NCBI RefSeq assembly: GCF_001647285.1 | Contig: NZ_LRML01000020.1 | Coordinates: forward strand, 1-58,253 | Length of the DNA: 58,253 bases | Direction: 5' to 3' | From: Rufibacter roseus | GTDB lineage: Bacteria; Bacteroidota; Bacteroidia; Cytophagales; Hymenobacteraceae | Part shown: piece by piece, positions 17,971-25,964 of the stretch | Numbering within the stretch: position 1 is the first letter of the stretch | How the letters are laid out: every line of letters begins with the position of its first letter | Program-made: the position numbers and the translations under genes | The notes under the pieces: generated by a model | Told to the model about the DNA's origin: nothing | What the model saw: only the letters and a program-made list of their open reading frames with translations | Database searches by the model: none

Positions 17971-18384
17971 TTAGTCATTCTTGGCAGGCTTGATCACCTT
18001 CATTTGCACCGGCACCACTCCGGCTCGTTGCATATCTAACTTACGGGCCGCTGATTTAGACAAGTCAATGATTCGTCCGGCCACAAAAGGACCTCGGTCG
18101 GTAATGCGTACTTTAACTGATTTACCATTGACGGGGTTAGTTACCTTCACTTTAGTACCGAAGGGCAACTTTTTATGAGCGGCTGTTCTTTTGCCGGGTC
18201 GGTACCGCTGGCCATTCGCCATCTTATTGCCACGCAGCTTATCAGAATAATAAGAGGCTTTTCCGTTTTCAGTGTAGCCTTTCTGCCCGAAAGCGGGAGC
18301 TTTTGAGGCACAGCCTGGAGTAAATAAAACAAGTCCTAAACAGAACGTAACCGCTAGGGTAAAGGCAAAAGAATTAAAACGCAT
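17971..18384 (-). CDS. RlpA-like septal ring lipoprotein
   Basis: A 137-residue lipoprotein with a signal segment and lipobox FTPGC (Cys near residue 25). A double-psi beta-barrel domain of the RlpA family follows: GKASYYSDKLRG, MANGQRY, AAHKKLPFGTKVKVTN, VRITDRGPFVAGRIIDLSKSAA. E. coli-type RlpA binds denuded peptidoglycan at the septum, and some homologues are lytic transglycosylases. The SPOR domain of longer RlpA proteins is absent. Its start codon lies inside the last codons of the upstream alpha/beta hydrolase (11-nt overlap), so the two are probably co-translated. Confidence 0.92.
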   Translation of the reverse strand: MRFNSFAFTLAVTFCLGLVLFTPGCASKAPAFGQKGYTENGKASYYSDKLRGNKMANGQRYRPGKRTAAHKKLPFGTKVKVTNPVNGKSVKVRITDRGPFVAGRIIDLSKSAARKLDMQRAGVVPVQMKVIKPAKND

Positions 18385-19069
18385 ACTTGAAAAAATGTTG
18401 AAGCGCCTGGGCCAGCATAGGCCAGTCCAGCTGCTCTAAAGGATGTCTGGTGTTTGGGAAAACCTGAAGTTCCGCCTGTGGCAACTGTTTGTATACTGCC
18501 AACGACTCTTCTACGGTTACTATTTGGTCCCGATCGCCAATGGCAATACGCACGGGCACGGGCACCTGGCTTAATTGCTCAGGTTTAAGCAAGGGCACCT
18601 GACCCAAGTGCAGCATCATTTCGGCGGTGCGCAACATAACCTCTTCCCAATTCTGGGGAGCATGCCTTTCCTCTAGTGTTTGGGCAAAAGCAGGCAATTT
18701 TTCTGTCACTACGTCGGGGCGCAGGCGGGAAGTCTCATGCGTAGCCGCCTCCGGCGACCAGGCAAATTTGGTTGCCAAGGTGAAAATACTGGAGAAATTT
18801 TCGGGTCTCTGGCGGGCAGCCTCCAGCGCCACATAGCCACCCATGCTAAAGCCAAATACATTCACCTTTGTAAAGCCGCGGTCGTTTATCCATTCCAGCA
18901 ACTGCTGTACAAAGGTCTCAATTCTAAAAGGTCCTCCGGGCATACCGGCACCACCGTGCCCTTCAAAGTTGAAAGAGTATACCGGCACTTGCGCCGGCAA
19001 CAGTGGTAGCAATGGCTCAAATTGGCTCTGCGCCCCTAGAGCCCCATGTAACAGTAGCAATGGTTCCAT
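18374..19069 (-). CDS. alpha/beta hydrolase
   Basis: A 231-residue alpha/beta-hydrolase. It has an oxyanion-side LLLHGALG at the N terminus, the nucleophile elbow GFSMGG near residue 87, a late aspartate in IGDRDQIV and the catalytic His in NTRHPLEQ near the C terminus. The triad is complete, but substrate is not predictable. The start is the ATG at 19069 (MEPLLLLHG); the GTG at 19105 would add 12 residues overlapping palindrome-proximal DNA. The stop overlaps the rlpA-like start by 11 nt. Confidence 0.88.
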   Translation of the reverse strand: MEPLLLLHGALGAQSQFEPLLPLLPAQVPVYSFNFEGHGGAGMPGGPFRIETFVQQLLEWINDRGFTKVNVFGFSMGGYVALEAARQRPENFSSIFTLATKFAWSPEAATHETSRLRPDVVTEKLPAFAQTLEERHAPQNWEEVMLRTAEMMLHLGQVPLLKPEQLSQVPVPVRIAIGDRDQIVTVEESLAVYKQLPQAELQVFPNTRHPLEQLDWPMLAQALQHFFKYAF

Positions 19070-19114
19070 ATATTTAAAGGTAAACGATTCTACCCATACC
19101 TGCACTTTATGTAC

Positions 19115-19154
19115 GCGTTTTTGCCCTACTTTCAGAAAAATGAGCCAGAAACAC
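19115..19154. repeat. CTGTTTT palindrome family, copy 9
   Basis: GCGTTTTTGCCCTACTTTCAG on the left and GAGCCAGAAACACA on the right. It lies upstream of the alpha/beta hydrolase gene, in a divergent spacer. Confidence 0.55.
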
Positions 19155-19454
19155 AGCTCCGCCGCACCATACTCTTACAAAAAATATGCAGGGGCAAAGC
19201 CAAGCATGCCCCAATTGGCTGAACCTTTCAGCGCTTCCCTCTTCCACAAAAATTAAACGCTCTTTCTGCCATACTATTACTTCTCCTATTTTCGTTATTC
19301 ATGATTTAAATAACACGAACTTATTTTTCTCAATTCCTTTCTGATATCTCACACTTATTTTCCAACATATATTCTCTCTTATTTAAGAATATGTTAATAC
19401 AATAAGAAATCAGATTCATTTAAGTTAAACATATGTTAATCACCTCATAAACCC

Positions 19455-19485
19455 TTGCCCCATAAAAAACACCCCATTACCTTAG
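19455..19485 (+). promoter_or_regulatory. promoter-like TTG-N20-TACCTTAG
   Basis: TTG at 19455-19457 and TACCTTAG at 19478-19485 are spaced by 20 nt as in Bacteroidota promoters, with one mismatch in the -7 element. If used, it would give a leader of about 495 nt to the SH3 gene, or a separate RNA. Confidence 0.3.
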
Positions 19486-19984
19486 CACCGTTATTTTAAA
19501 CCAATAGTAGAAAATGCAGGCAACAATTTAGAAGATATTAAACAGGTGTCCGATACTGAATAATAAGTGCCCATTTTTGAACATTACTATCAAAACAAAA
19601 CAGCTATAAACAACTGACAGACAATATTTTAAATTTTGGCATAGGTATTGACTTGCATCATCCAGCATGCGTAGCTATTTACCAGTTAAAAATACGCAGG
19701 CGCAAACATATTGTAACCGAACCAACCCATCTCTACAACAAACAACCAACTGTTTTAAAGAGAGTAATAATTTAAAGAAATTTTTTTAGCCTAAAGCAAC
19801 CATCTTTAAAAATCTGCATCTATAAAGGTGTAATCAGTTTTCAATTAGGAAATAAAAAAAGGACAGACAAAAATCTGACCCTGCTTTTTACACCCTTTCC
19901 TGAAAAAAAGCTTTAACAAATTCTTAACATAAGACAATTTATTTTAACTAAAACCACTTTTAAAACACTTTAAAATTTACCACT

Positions 19985-20302
19985 ATGAAACGCTTTCTTC
20001 TTCTTTCAGCATTAATTTTAGCGCAAGTATTTACTGTATTTGCCCAAACTCCTGCCACTCGTGAAAATGATGACCAAATAGCCATGCACCGCCAGCCAAG
20101 CATGTCTACAGAGGTGATGCGTTATTTGAATCCAGGCGAGCATGTAACGCGCGTTCGCAAAATTAATGATGAGTGGAGCCTGGTTACTATAGACGGAGAA
20201 GGAGGTTATGTATTGAATACCTTCCTGAAGGCTTCCAGAAACAAAAAGAAAGATACCGCTAAGTCTAAGACTGTAGTAGCTCCAAGCGCCAGCCTGAAAT
20301 AA
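19985..20302 (+). CDS. small secreted SH3-like (SH3b) protein
   Basis: A 105-residue protein with a signal peptide (about residues 1-21, ending VFAQ). A bacterial SH3-type domain follows: MHRQPSMSTEVMRYLNPGEHV, then WSLVTIDGEGGYVLNTFL. The Lys-rich tail is low-complexity. Bacterial SH3 domains in the periplasm often contact peptidoglycan or partner proteins; no partner is evident. Preceded by a 900-nt AT-rich spacer and ended by a strong terminator shared with the convergent gene. Confidence 0.8.
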   Translation: MKRFLLLSALILAQVFTVFAQTPATRENDDQIAMHRQPSMSTEVMRYLNPGEHVTRVRKINDEWSLVTIDGEGGYVLNTFLKASRNKKKDTAKSKTVVAPSASLK

Positions 20303-20361
20303 TCTGTTGGCGCAGCCCCCATGCGTCAACACAGCCTTGCTTTCCCCCTTTACCCCCTAAA

Positions 20362-20399
20362 AAAGGCCCACCTTAACAAAGGTGGGCCTTTCTTTTTTT
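20362..20399. terminator. terminator between convergent SH3 and unknown genes
   Basis: AAAGGCCCACCTT (20362-20374) pairs exactly with AAGGTGGGCCTTT (20379-20391) around AACA, followed by C and seven T. Confidence 0.92.
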
Positions 20400-20415
20400 A
20401 ACCAGCAGCGTTTGT

Positions 20416-21162
20416 TTAATCTACCCGCTCATAGTTGTATAGCTCAATGGCCTCTGAAAGACGGTCTTTGCTGGTGAACTTAAGTAATTGGGGCAGCAAA
20501 GAGACACCAAGACCAACTAACAGCAAAGGTGAAAAGCTAGAGGTCTGCCCACCTTTGAACTGCTGGTATAAGCCAACGCCTATTATACCGGCTCCGGCAA
20601 CATACATACCTGTTTGCAGGGTTTGGGCACTCTTATACTTCTGCAAGCTTTCTAAACTACCTGGGTTGTCAGAGAGCGCTACTCTGAGGTTACGGTACGT
20701 CAAAGGCTCCAGTGGCCCATTGTCTTTAGAGTAGTAATACACCTTACGTTGGGTAGGATAACCGTAGCCGCCATAGCCATACCTGCCAAAACCGCCCATA
20801 CCCATTCCAACGCCCGGGCCATAAGTGTTATAATCGGTGCGCAGCACAAAAAAGGTAGAAATGCGCCCAGTACGTTCACGTTGAGCAAAGTCACTGAACC
20901 GCCGGCCAGCATTCACACGCGCAAAATAGCCCTCAGTGTTCTGGAAAACTTTCACCTCTTCGGGTTTAAACCGCAGGGTGTCATCCAGCAGAAAATGGTT
21001 CTGCTTAAACAGCGGACTTTTGTATTGCAGCTTACGCGCATACACCCGCTCCCCATTGTACAGCTCAATAAAGTAAGGGGTACTGTAGCCAGCCTCTTGC
21101 GCCAAGCTGCTTTCCACTGCCCCCCACAGCATCAGTATCAAAAGAATTATTTTTTTCATCAT
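20416..21162 (-). CDS. secreted or membrane protein of unknown function, Gly/Tyr-rich centre
   Basis: A 248-residue protein I do not recognise. It has an N-terminal signal peptide (about residues 3-21, ending SLAQ) and a beta-rich first half (YFIELYNGERVYARKLQYKSPL, LLDDTLRFKPEEVKVFQNTEG). A Gly/Tyr-rich stretch lies near residues 115-135 (GFGRYGYGGYGYPTQRKVYYY), and two hydrophobic segments near the C terminus (TGMYVAGAGIIGVGLYQQF and SPLLLVGLGVSLLPQLL) could be transmembrane helices. It stands alone and converges with the SH3 gene. The two first codons are both ATG. Confidence 0.75.
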   Translation of the reverse strand: MMKKIILLILMLWGAVESSLAQEAGYSTPYFIELYNGERVYARKLQYKSPLFKQNHFLLDDTLRFKPEEVKVFQNTEGYFARVNAGRRFSDFAQRERTGRISTFFVLRTDYNTYGPGVGMGMGGFGRYGYGGYGYPTQRKVYYYSKDNGPLEPLTYRNLRVALSDNPGSLESLQKYKSAQTLQTGMYVAGAGIIGVGLYQQFKGGQTSSFSPLLLVGLGVSLLPQLLKFTSKDRLSEAIELYNYERVD

Positions 21163-21322
21163 AATGCTTTAAGAACGAAAAACATACACCAAAGTGATAA
21201 TTCAGCAGAAAAAAAGAAAGAGAAAGGCTGCTTTTATTCCATTACACCGCTTTACGAAACAGCAAACAACTTAGTACAGTAAAAGAAAGGAAACGTAATG
21301 TTTCACTTAACTTGAACTAACC

Positions 21323-21565
21323 ATGGTTGTAGCAATTGTAATTTTATTAGTAGTAGCCTTTTTTGTGACAATGTATTATTACCGTTCCAAAAACCCAAGG
21401 CAAATTGAAACCCACACTACCCCTATTTCTGGCGGTGGTTCAAATAGTGTCAGTAACCCTAGCCAGGCATCCAGACCCTCTTCTAACCCAGGCAGTATTC
21501 CAGACGGAGATGGCCACAGCAAAGGCGACGGAAACGCAGCCATGAGCGCAGGAAGGCAGGGTTAA
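21323..21565 (+). CDS. small single-pass membrane protein with disordered tail
   Basis: An 80-residue protein with a single N-terminal transmembrane helix (MVVAIVILLVVAFFVTMYYY) and a hydrophilic Ser/Pro/Gly/Asn-rich tail ending GDGNAAMSAGRQG. No family is recognised. It is supported by a long terminator beginning 26 nt after its stop and by its place beside the hsp20 gene. It may be membrane- or stress-associated; that is only inference. Confidence 0.6.
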   Translation: MVVAIVILLVVAFFVTMYYYRSKNPRQIETHTTPISGGGSNSVSNPSQASRPSSNPGSIPDGDGHSKGDGNAAMSAGRQG

Positions 21566-21591
21566 TACATTCACCCCATGCAAACAGTAAC

Positions 21592-21638
21592 CCATAAAAG
21601 AAGGGGCGCCTACCAGGTAGGTGCCCCTTCTTTTATGG
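21592..21638. terminator. bidirectional terminator, small membrane protein / Hsp20
   Basis: Arms 21592-21613 and 21617-21638 form a 22-bp stem with one G-T pair and a 3-nt loop. Outer ends are CCATAAAAGAAGGGG and CCCCTTCTTTTATGG. Confidence 0.93.
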
Positions 21639-21651
21639 AATTATGCGTTGG

Positions 21652-22215
21652 TTAATGAGTGCCGTTTTCATGCACCAGCTGCCTTTTTTTAGGAGCAGCG
21701 GCATTGTTTTTTTGTTTGGCTTCTGCTTGTTTTTCTGAGTTGCCGTTGCTTTCTATGGCAAGAGAACGGGTATCACCATCGCGCACTTCTATGCGGTGGC
21801 GGGCAGTTTTGCGCTCATCTTTTGGCACGCTTACATGCAGAATGCCATTTTCAAAAACGGCTTCAATTTTATCTGCGTCTACGGTATCTGGCAAGTAGAA
21901 AGTACGGGAGAAAGTGCCGTACTGGCTTTCTATTAAATGATACCGTTTCTCTTTTTCCTCTTTCCGGAAGCGTCTCTCACCAGAAATGGTCAGACGGCCT
22001 TCTTGAAAATCTAGCTGGATGTCTTCTTTAGACAAACCTGGGAGAGCAACTTCAATTTCGAAGCCTTTCTCTGTCTCGTATGAATCAACCATAGGGTTGA
22101 ATTTACTTAACCGCTCCTGGCTGTTAACAGTGTCCTGAAAAAAGCGGTCAAGCATACTGCTGAAGGTCTGCGGCATAAAATCATCAAGGCCGCTTCTAAA
22201 ACGTTGGATAGCCAT
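21652..22215 (-). CDS. Hsp20/alpha-crystallin family small heat-shock protein
   Basis: A 187-residue ATP-independent holdase. The alpha-crystallin domain covers about residues 43-140 (MVDSYETEKGFEIEVALPGL, EGRLTISGERRF, YGTFSRTFYLPDTVDADKI and the AxxxNGxLxxxxPK motif as FENGILHVSVPK). A long Lys/Glu/Ala/Asn-rich tail (about 141-187) lacks the usual IxI motif, so oligomer assembly may differ. Its start codon is preceded by a clear Shine-Dalgarno (AAAGGAG, 5 nt from ATG), which most genes here lack. It sits beside a second, divergent Hsp20-like gene. Confidence 0.95.
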   Translation of the reverse strand: MAIQRFRSGLDDFMPQTFSSMLDRFFQDTVNSQERLSKFNPMVDSYETEKGFEIEVALPGLSKEDIQLDFQEGRLTISGERRFRKEEKEKRYHLIESQYGTFSRTFYLPDTVDADKIEAVFENGILHVSVPKDERKTARHRIEVRDGDTRSLAIESNGNSEKQAEAKQKNNAAAPKKRQLVHENGTH

Positions 22216-22220
22216 AACAA

Positions 22221-22227
22221 CTCCTTT
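22221..22227 (-). promoter_or_regulatory. Shine-Dalgarno of hsp20
   Basis: On the minus strand AAAGGAG precedes TTGTT-ATG. Such strong ribosome-binding sites are rare among the genes of this window. Confidence 0.75.
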
Positions 22228-22333
22228 CTTTTTAGTTTGTGCGACAATAAATTAGAGAAGGCCTGTTGCCTCCTGTTTTACCTACATCCTTCCTCACAAG
22301 GGCCGTTCAACGTCACTCTGCTCCGGCAGAACT

Positions 22334-22373
22334 CCGTTTTAAGCCTAGTTTCTCAAAAAAAGCCCCAAAACAG
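22334..22373. repeat. CTGTTTT palindrome family, copy 10
   Basis: CCGTTTTAAGCC on the left and GCCCCAAAACAG on the right, 21 nt past the stop of the second Hsp20-like gene. The first codon pair of the outer arm is mismatched (CCG against CAG). Confidence 0.7.
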
Positions 22374-22393
22374 TATTTGTTCCAGGGTTATTA

Positions 22394-22777
22394 TTAGTAA
22401 CGGTAATCAATATCTAATACTCTTGGCCCCTTGGGTAAAAAGGGAACCATTATACGTAGCTCCTTACCCTTGAATTCAGCGGACAGCTGAGAGTAGTCTA
22501 CCAGTGGGGGGAGCACGAAATTGTGCAGGAACAACGGAGCCTGCATGGCTGGGTTGTTCTCATTTTGGTGCAGAGCCATAACGGTGACTGTATTTCTGTC
22601 TACCACTACCTGCCACTGCTCCGGCTCAACCCCAGGCAACATCACCCTTAGAACAGCGCCTTCTTCCCGCTTGTCCATCTTGATGATGGGCTGGCTTACG
22701 CCACCGCCAATGGTGTTGGTTAAATCAATATATTGAGCTACGTTCTGTAAGAACTTTTTATCTTTTATCAACTTCAT
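22394..22777 (-). CDS. divergent Hsp20-like (CS/alpha-crystallin fold) protein
   Basis: A 127-residue protein with an alpha-crystallin-like core: IIKMDKREEGAVLRVMLPGVEPEQWQVVVD, then LFLHNFVLPPLVDYSQLSAEFKGKELRIMVPFL. The VMLPGV and KELRIMVP segments match the VxLPGx and NGxLxIxxP strands of Hsp20 proteins but are clearly diverged, and the long tail of the neighbour is missing. Likely a holdase or partner of the adjacent Hsp20. A strong Shine-Dalgarno (GGAGG, 9 nt from ATG) precedes it. Confidence 0.8.
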   Translation of the reverse strand: MKLIKDKKFLQNVAQYIDLTNTIGGGVSQPIIKMDKREEGAVLRVMLPGVEPEQWQVVVDRNTVTVMALHQNENNPAMQAPLFLHNFVLPPLVDYSQLSAEFKGKELRIMVPFLPKGPRVLDIDYRY

Positions 22778-22786
22778 ATCTTATCG

Positions 22787-22793
22787 CCTCCTT
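22787..22793 (-). promoter_or_regulatory. Shine-Dalgarno of the second Hsp20-like gene
   Basis: On the minus strand AAAGGAGG lies 9 nt before the ATG at 22777. Confidence 0.75.
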
Positions 22794-22998
22794 TGTGCTT
22801 TACAGTTGATAACTAAAGAACAAAGGGCGTACCAAGCCTTAAAACTGGTTTTTATATGAAATTATGGCAGAAAAGCAGAAGATAAACTTAAAACTCTAAT
22901 GGCATTTTGACAGGATTGTGACAAGAAAAGGAGTAAGTAGCCACTAGAGACTTCCGTAATAAAGCAGGTCAAAGAGCGGAGACCTATGTGGGGACAGT

Positions 22999-23412
22999 TT
23001 AGACTTCGTCTAGCCACTCCATTGCATCCTCTACATTTTTGAATATTCTGATTGTTACCTGGCCTTGTATTCGGGGGCGCAGTGCTTCCATTGCCAATTG
23101 CCCGTAGATGCCGGGAGCCAATACATGCGCGACGTACCTCATTCCGGCACGCACGGCCTTTGGTGTCCATACATCGGCGAGCCAGTCGTTGGCAGTATCC
23201 CAGCCCCCAACAATGTTGGAGTTATCACTTAAGTATTTGGTACATTTTGTTTCCTGGAACCACTTTAGCAACTCTTCCATTACTTTTTGAATGGTTACCA
23301 AGGAGTGTACGCCCACCCAATCTGCATGTATAATGCCTTGAGGCTGCAGATAATTAACACGCACTTGCGCCTGCCCGTACTGCAGAACAACAGAATTACC
23401 TGACAGCGTCAT
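22999..23412 (-). CDS. STAS/SpoIIAA-like small protein A
   Basis: A 137-residue protein resembling STAS/SpoIIAA-like proteins common in Hymenobacteraceae. It has an N-terminal beta-strand pair (VVLQYGQAQVRVNYL, GIIHADWVG), an acidic middle (KYLSDNSNIVGGWDTANDWLADVW) and a C-terminal TIRIFKNVEDAMEWLDE. It aligns along its length with the divergently transcribed 23766-24200 product (for example KYLSDN against NWLADN and the shared tryptophan), so the two are paralogues. Function is unknown; phospho-regulation or stress signalling is only suggested by the fold. Confidence 0.72.
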   Translation of the reverse strand: MTLSGNSVVLQYGQAQVRVNYLQPQGIIHADWVGVHSLVTIQKVMEELLKWFQETKCTKYLSDNSNIVGGWDTANDWLADVWTPKAVRAGMRYVAHVLAPGIYGQLAMEALRPRIQGQVTIRIFKNVEDAMEWLDEV

Positions 23413-23765
23413 ACAAAATATTTATAACCATTACGCAAAATGATATTTTCTAAGAATATTTTAAATAAGTCTGTCATTATTTATTTTTAGCGAAGCTATT
23501 ATCTGCACATATCATCCCCGCTATGGCTTCCTTTGTACCAACCTAGTCGATATATAATTTGTTTTAAAATTTAATAAGATTACCTACTTCTCTTAACTAA
23601 AATGAATGTAAAATGTGCAGAGAGAGCATTTATAGATATGATTGATAATTTTTTTCAAAAACCCGAGAAGGAGCTGCATCTAAAATAAAAGCAATTCGTA
23701 TAAAACAATCCCGCCCAAACCATTATCCTGAATTAGCCTCTCAGTATTGTTCGGCTCTAATAAAC
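23413..23765. other. AT-rich divergent spacer between STAS-like paralogues
   Basis: A 353-nt AT-rich region. It contains a 28-codon ORF at 23602-23688 (MNVKCAERAFIDMIDNFF...) of doubtful significance. No convincing promoter element is seen. Confidence 0.4.
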
Positions 23766-24200
23766 ATGAGAATATTATATTTTGAAAATCATGTACTTAC
23801 TCTGTCTTATGACAGAGAGCGGAAGACGGGTTATGCTGTCTGGAATGGCTTCCTGAGCAGTTCAGAATTTCAGGAAGCTACCACTAAGTGCGTAGAGTTA
23901 ATGGAAAAAGAGGAGTTGGTGAACTGGTTAGCCGATAACCGGAAGATGAAGGCTATAAGACAGGCAGACCAGCAATGGTTCCTGGAAAACATTGTGCCTC
24001 GCTTATTGCACAGCTCTCTTCAACGCATGGCAACGTTGGTATCTCATGACATTTTCAATAAAATGGCCGTAGACAACATCATGCAAAGGGCAGGAACACA
24101 CGATCACCTAACTATGCGCGATTTCCAGGACGAGGCTGCCGCTACTGCCTGGCTGGAGGCCCCAGCTTCAACGGCAGCGCAAGAATCTTTCAACGCTTAA
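23766..24200 (+). CDS. STAS/SpoIIAA-like small protein B
   Basis: A 144-residue paralogue of the 22999-23412 product. It begins with ILYFENHVLTLSYDRERKTGYAVWNGFL, then NWLADNRKMKAIRQADQQWFLENIVPRLL and MRDFQDEAAATAWLEA. The pattern W-L-x-D-x-R-x-M-x-x-I-x-x-x-D-x-x-W is typical of a Hymenobacteraceae family with a STAS-like fold. No catalytic residues are evident. It is divergent from its paralogue across a 353-nt AT-rich spacer, suggesting shared or opposed regulation. Confidence 0.75.
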   Translation: MRILYFENHVLTLSYDRERKTGYAVWNGFLSSSEFQEATTKCVELMEKEELVNWLADNRKMKAIRQADQQWFLENIVPRLLHSSLQRMATLVSHDIFNKMAVDNIMQRAGTHDHLTMRDFQDEAAATAWLEAPASTAAQESFNA

Positions 24201-24347
24201 GCAATACCTGTTCCGGTGGTTACTTAATTATAGCCCATGCTAAAGTCAGATTTTTATATGACTGCTACTGCGGCGTTGGCTTTAAGCTAACCCAGTGCTT
24301 CCCTACAAAACAAAAACCTCCAGCGCCTTTGCTTCGTTTCCGCTAAC

Positions 24348-24854
24348 ATGATGGACTTTTTAGACCCTATTCTAGGCATTGGCGAAGAAAACTTGAGTTG
24401 GTGGCAAATGTCTCTGAGAGCTATAATAGTTTTCTTAGTCTCGCTGGTATACTTACGGCTGGCAAATTCTCGAATTTTTGGTCGTCATGGCGCTTTTGAC
24501 ATTGTATTGGGTATTGTTTACGGCTCAGTCATGAGCAGGGCCATTACTGGAAATTCCCCGTTTTATGCTACCCTGGCGGCTGGCCTATCGCTTATTCTCC
24601 TACACCGGGTGTTGGCTGCCGTTACCTACAGCTATGGCCAGAAACTGGGGTTCAGTAACTTTATAAAAGGAGGTATGGCCACCTTGGTAGAAGACGGTGA
24701 AATGAAAAAGGATGTGATGCGGAAACACAACGTGACGGAGAACGACCTTTTGGAAACGATGCGCCTGCAGGGCGGCCCTGTAGACATCTCACAAATCAAA
24801 TCGGCCTGTCTTGAACGAAGTGGCAACATAAGTGTAATTGTAAAAAAAGACTAA
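24348..24854 (+). CDS. DUF421/YetF-like membrane protein
   Basis: A 168-residue protein with about three N-terminal transmembrane helices (MSLRAIIVFLVSLVYLRLA, FDIVLGIVYGSVMSRAI, PFYATLAAGLSLILLHRVLA). A small soluble domain ends ETMRLQGGPVDISQIKSACLERSGNISVIVK, the usual DUF421/YetF C-terminal pattern. It is somewhat shorter than typical YetF proteins. Members are linked to stress and sporulation in other phyla but lack a defined activity. Two adjacent ATG codons open the frame. Confidence 0.85.
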   Translation: MMDFLDPILGIGEENLSWWQMSLRAIIVFLVSLVYLRLANSRIFGRHGAFDIVLGIVYGSVMSRAITGNSPFYATLAAGLSLILLHRVLAAVTYSYGQKLGFSNFIKGGMATLVEDGEMKKDVMRKHNVTENDLLETMRLQGGPVDISQIKSACLERSGNISVIVKKD

Positions 24855-24950
24855 CCCCCCCTGTGCGTCTTACGCTGTTGTTGTTCACCCCATGCAACCT
24901 TCTGCACCTAATCGGGCTCTTCTGGTTAGAAACCACACAGCGTAAACTTT

Positions 24951-25760
24951 ATGAAAACCTATTTAAGCAAAATAACTTTTGCTCTTTTCACTGTCATTTT
25001 ATTTGCCGGTTGCAACTTAGATGATCCTCAGCCCAGCCCAACTGGCGGCTATGTATTACTTTCCAGAGTAGCCACTACCCAAGGCGATAGCCGCGAGTTT
25101 ATTTATTCAGCAGAAGGTTGGCTCACCCGCCTGGTAGGCAACGGCTATCTGGCCCTGAATGAAAACCAAACCTCTACCAGTAACGTCACTTTTGACAACT
25201 TGGGCCGCATTGCCACCATTTTGACCGATGGCCCTGAGCTAGACACCAAAAACGTATATTACTACACCACTGATCATAAGCTACAGAAGTTGGAAGAGCT
25301 AATTGACAACCAGGTGCAGAGCTACCACACCTTTGCCTATGATGCTCAGAAAAGGCTCACCACCCGCATTAGCTTCTACCCCGATGCCTCCAGCAACAGC
25401 AACACGCTCAGAGAAACGAACAAGAGCACGTTCACTTATCACACCGATGGCAACCTGCATGTACATACCATGTACCATAAGCCCAGCACTTCCGCTGACT
25501 GGCAGCTTACCCAAACCATGACCTATGAGAATTATGACACCATGATTGGGGTACAGCACCTTACCAGCGGTTTTCTGTTTACGCCAAGCATTATCTTACA
25601 GAAGAACAACCCTGGCAAGGTGACTACGGTGCTGGCCAGCGGCGAACAGCGTGTCTCTAACTTTACGTACCAGTACAATGCCCAGAAGCTTCCGGTAAAA
25701 AAGACAACCACCCCAAGCACTGGCAACGCGTTTGAAACGGTATACACATACCAGATGTAG
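24951..25760 (+). CDS. lipoprotein with YD/RHS-like short repeats
   Basis: A 269-residue exported lipoprotein (lipobox FAGC, Cys near residue 21). It contains a series of beta-hairpin units resembling YD repeats, such as REFIYSAEGWLTRLVGNG, NVTFDNLGRIATILTDG, HTFAYDAQKRLTTRISFY and STFTYHTDGNLHVHTMY. These are too degenerate for a full RHS element and no toxin-like end is present. The probable role is as a surface-exposed binding or structural lipoprotein. A palindrome copy lies 23 nt after the stop. Confidence 0.75.
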   Translation: MKTYLSKITFALFTVILFAGCNLDDPQPSPTGGYVLLSRVATTQGDSREFIYSAEGWLTRLVGNGYLALNENQTSTSNVTFDNLGRIATILTDGPELDTKNVYYYTTDHKLQKLEELIDNQVQSYHTFAYDAQKRLTTRISFYPDASSNSNTLRETNKSTFTYHTDGNLHVHTMYHKPSTSADWQLTQTMTYENYDTMIGVQHLTSGFLFTPSIILQKNNPGKVTTVLASGEQRVSNFTYQYNAQKLPVKKTTTPSTGNAFETVYTYQM

Positions 25761-25782
25761 CATAGCTTGTGCCTGAAAGTTT

Positions 25783-25822
25783 CCGTTTTTAGCCTCATTT
25801 CGGAAAATGGGGCTAAAAACGG
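25783..25822. repeat. CTGTTTT palindrome family, copy 11 (CCG/CGG variant)
   Basis: CCGTTTTTAGCC and GGCTAAAAACGG pair perfectly over 12 bp. Compared with the common CTG/CAG form both sides have changed together, a compensatory change that keeps the palindrome. 23 nt past a stop. Confidence 0.85.
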
Positions 25823-25911
25823 GAAAAGGTTACTTTAAATGCATGTTCAAGCAATTGAAAGATGCGGCAAGGCTATAGCAATCTCCTAATTCTTGCTTCT
25901 GCATAAACAGA

Positions 25912-25942
25912 AAAGCCTGCCCCTTACTACAGGGCAGGCTTT
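25912..25942. terminator. terminator of the T9SS beta-propeller gene
   Basis: AAAGCCTGCCC (25912-25922) pairs with GGGCAGGCTTT (25932-25942). It follows the minus-strand gene stop at 25965 and faces the plus-strand lipoprotein gene. Confidence 0.85.
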
Positions 25943-25964
25943 AAATTGTAAGAATAATGCGCAA

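Larger units (their letters stand above)
19070..19984. other. long AT-rich intergenic region
   Basis: A 915-nt divergent spacer. Apart from palindrome copy 9 and one promoter-like pair at 19455-19485 it holds AT-rich, low-complexity sequence with ATATGTTAA occurring twice around 19390-19440. No ORF with coding character is seen; a long leader or small RNA is possible. Confidence 0.5.

Noticed and set aside
18843..19256. 137-codon plus-strand ORF
   Set aside because: It is antisense to the alpha/beta hydrolase and continues through a dispersed repeat; no protein-like pattern.
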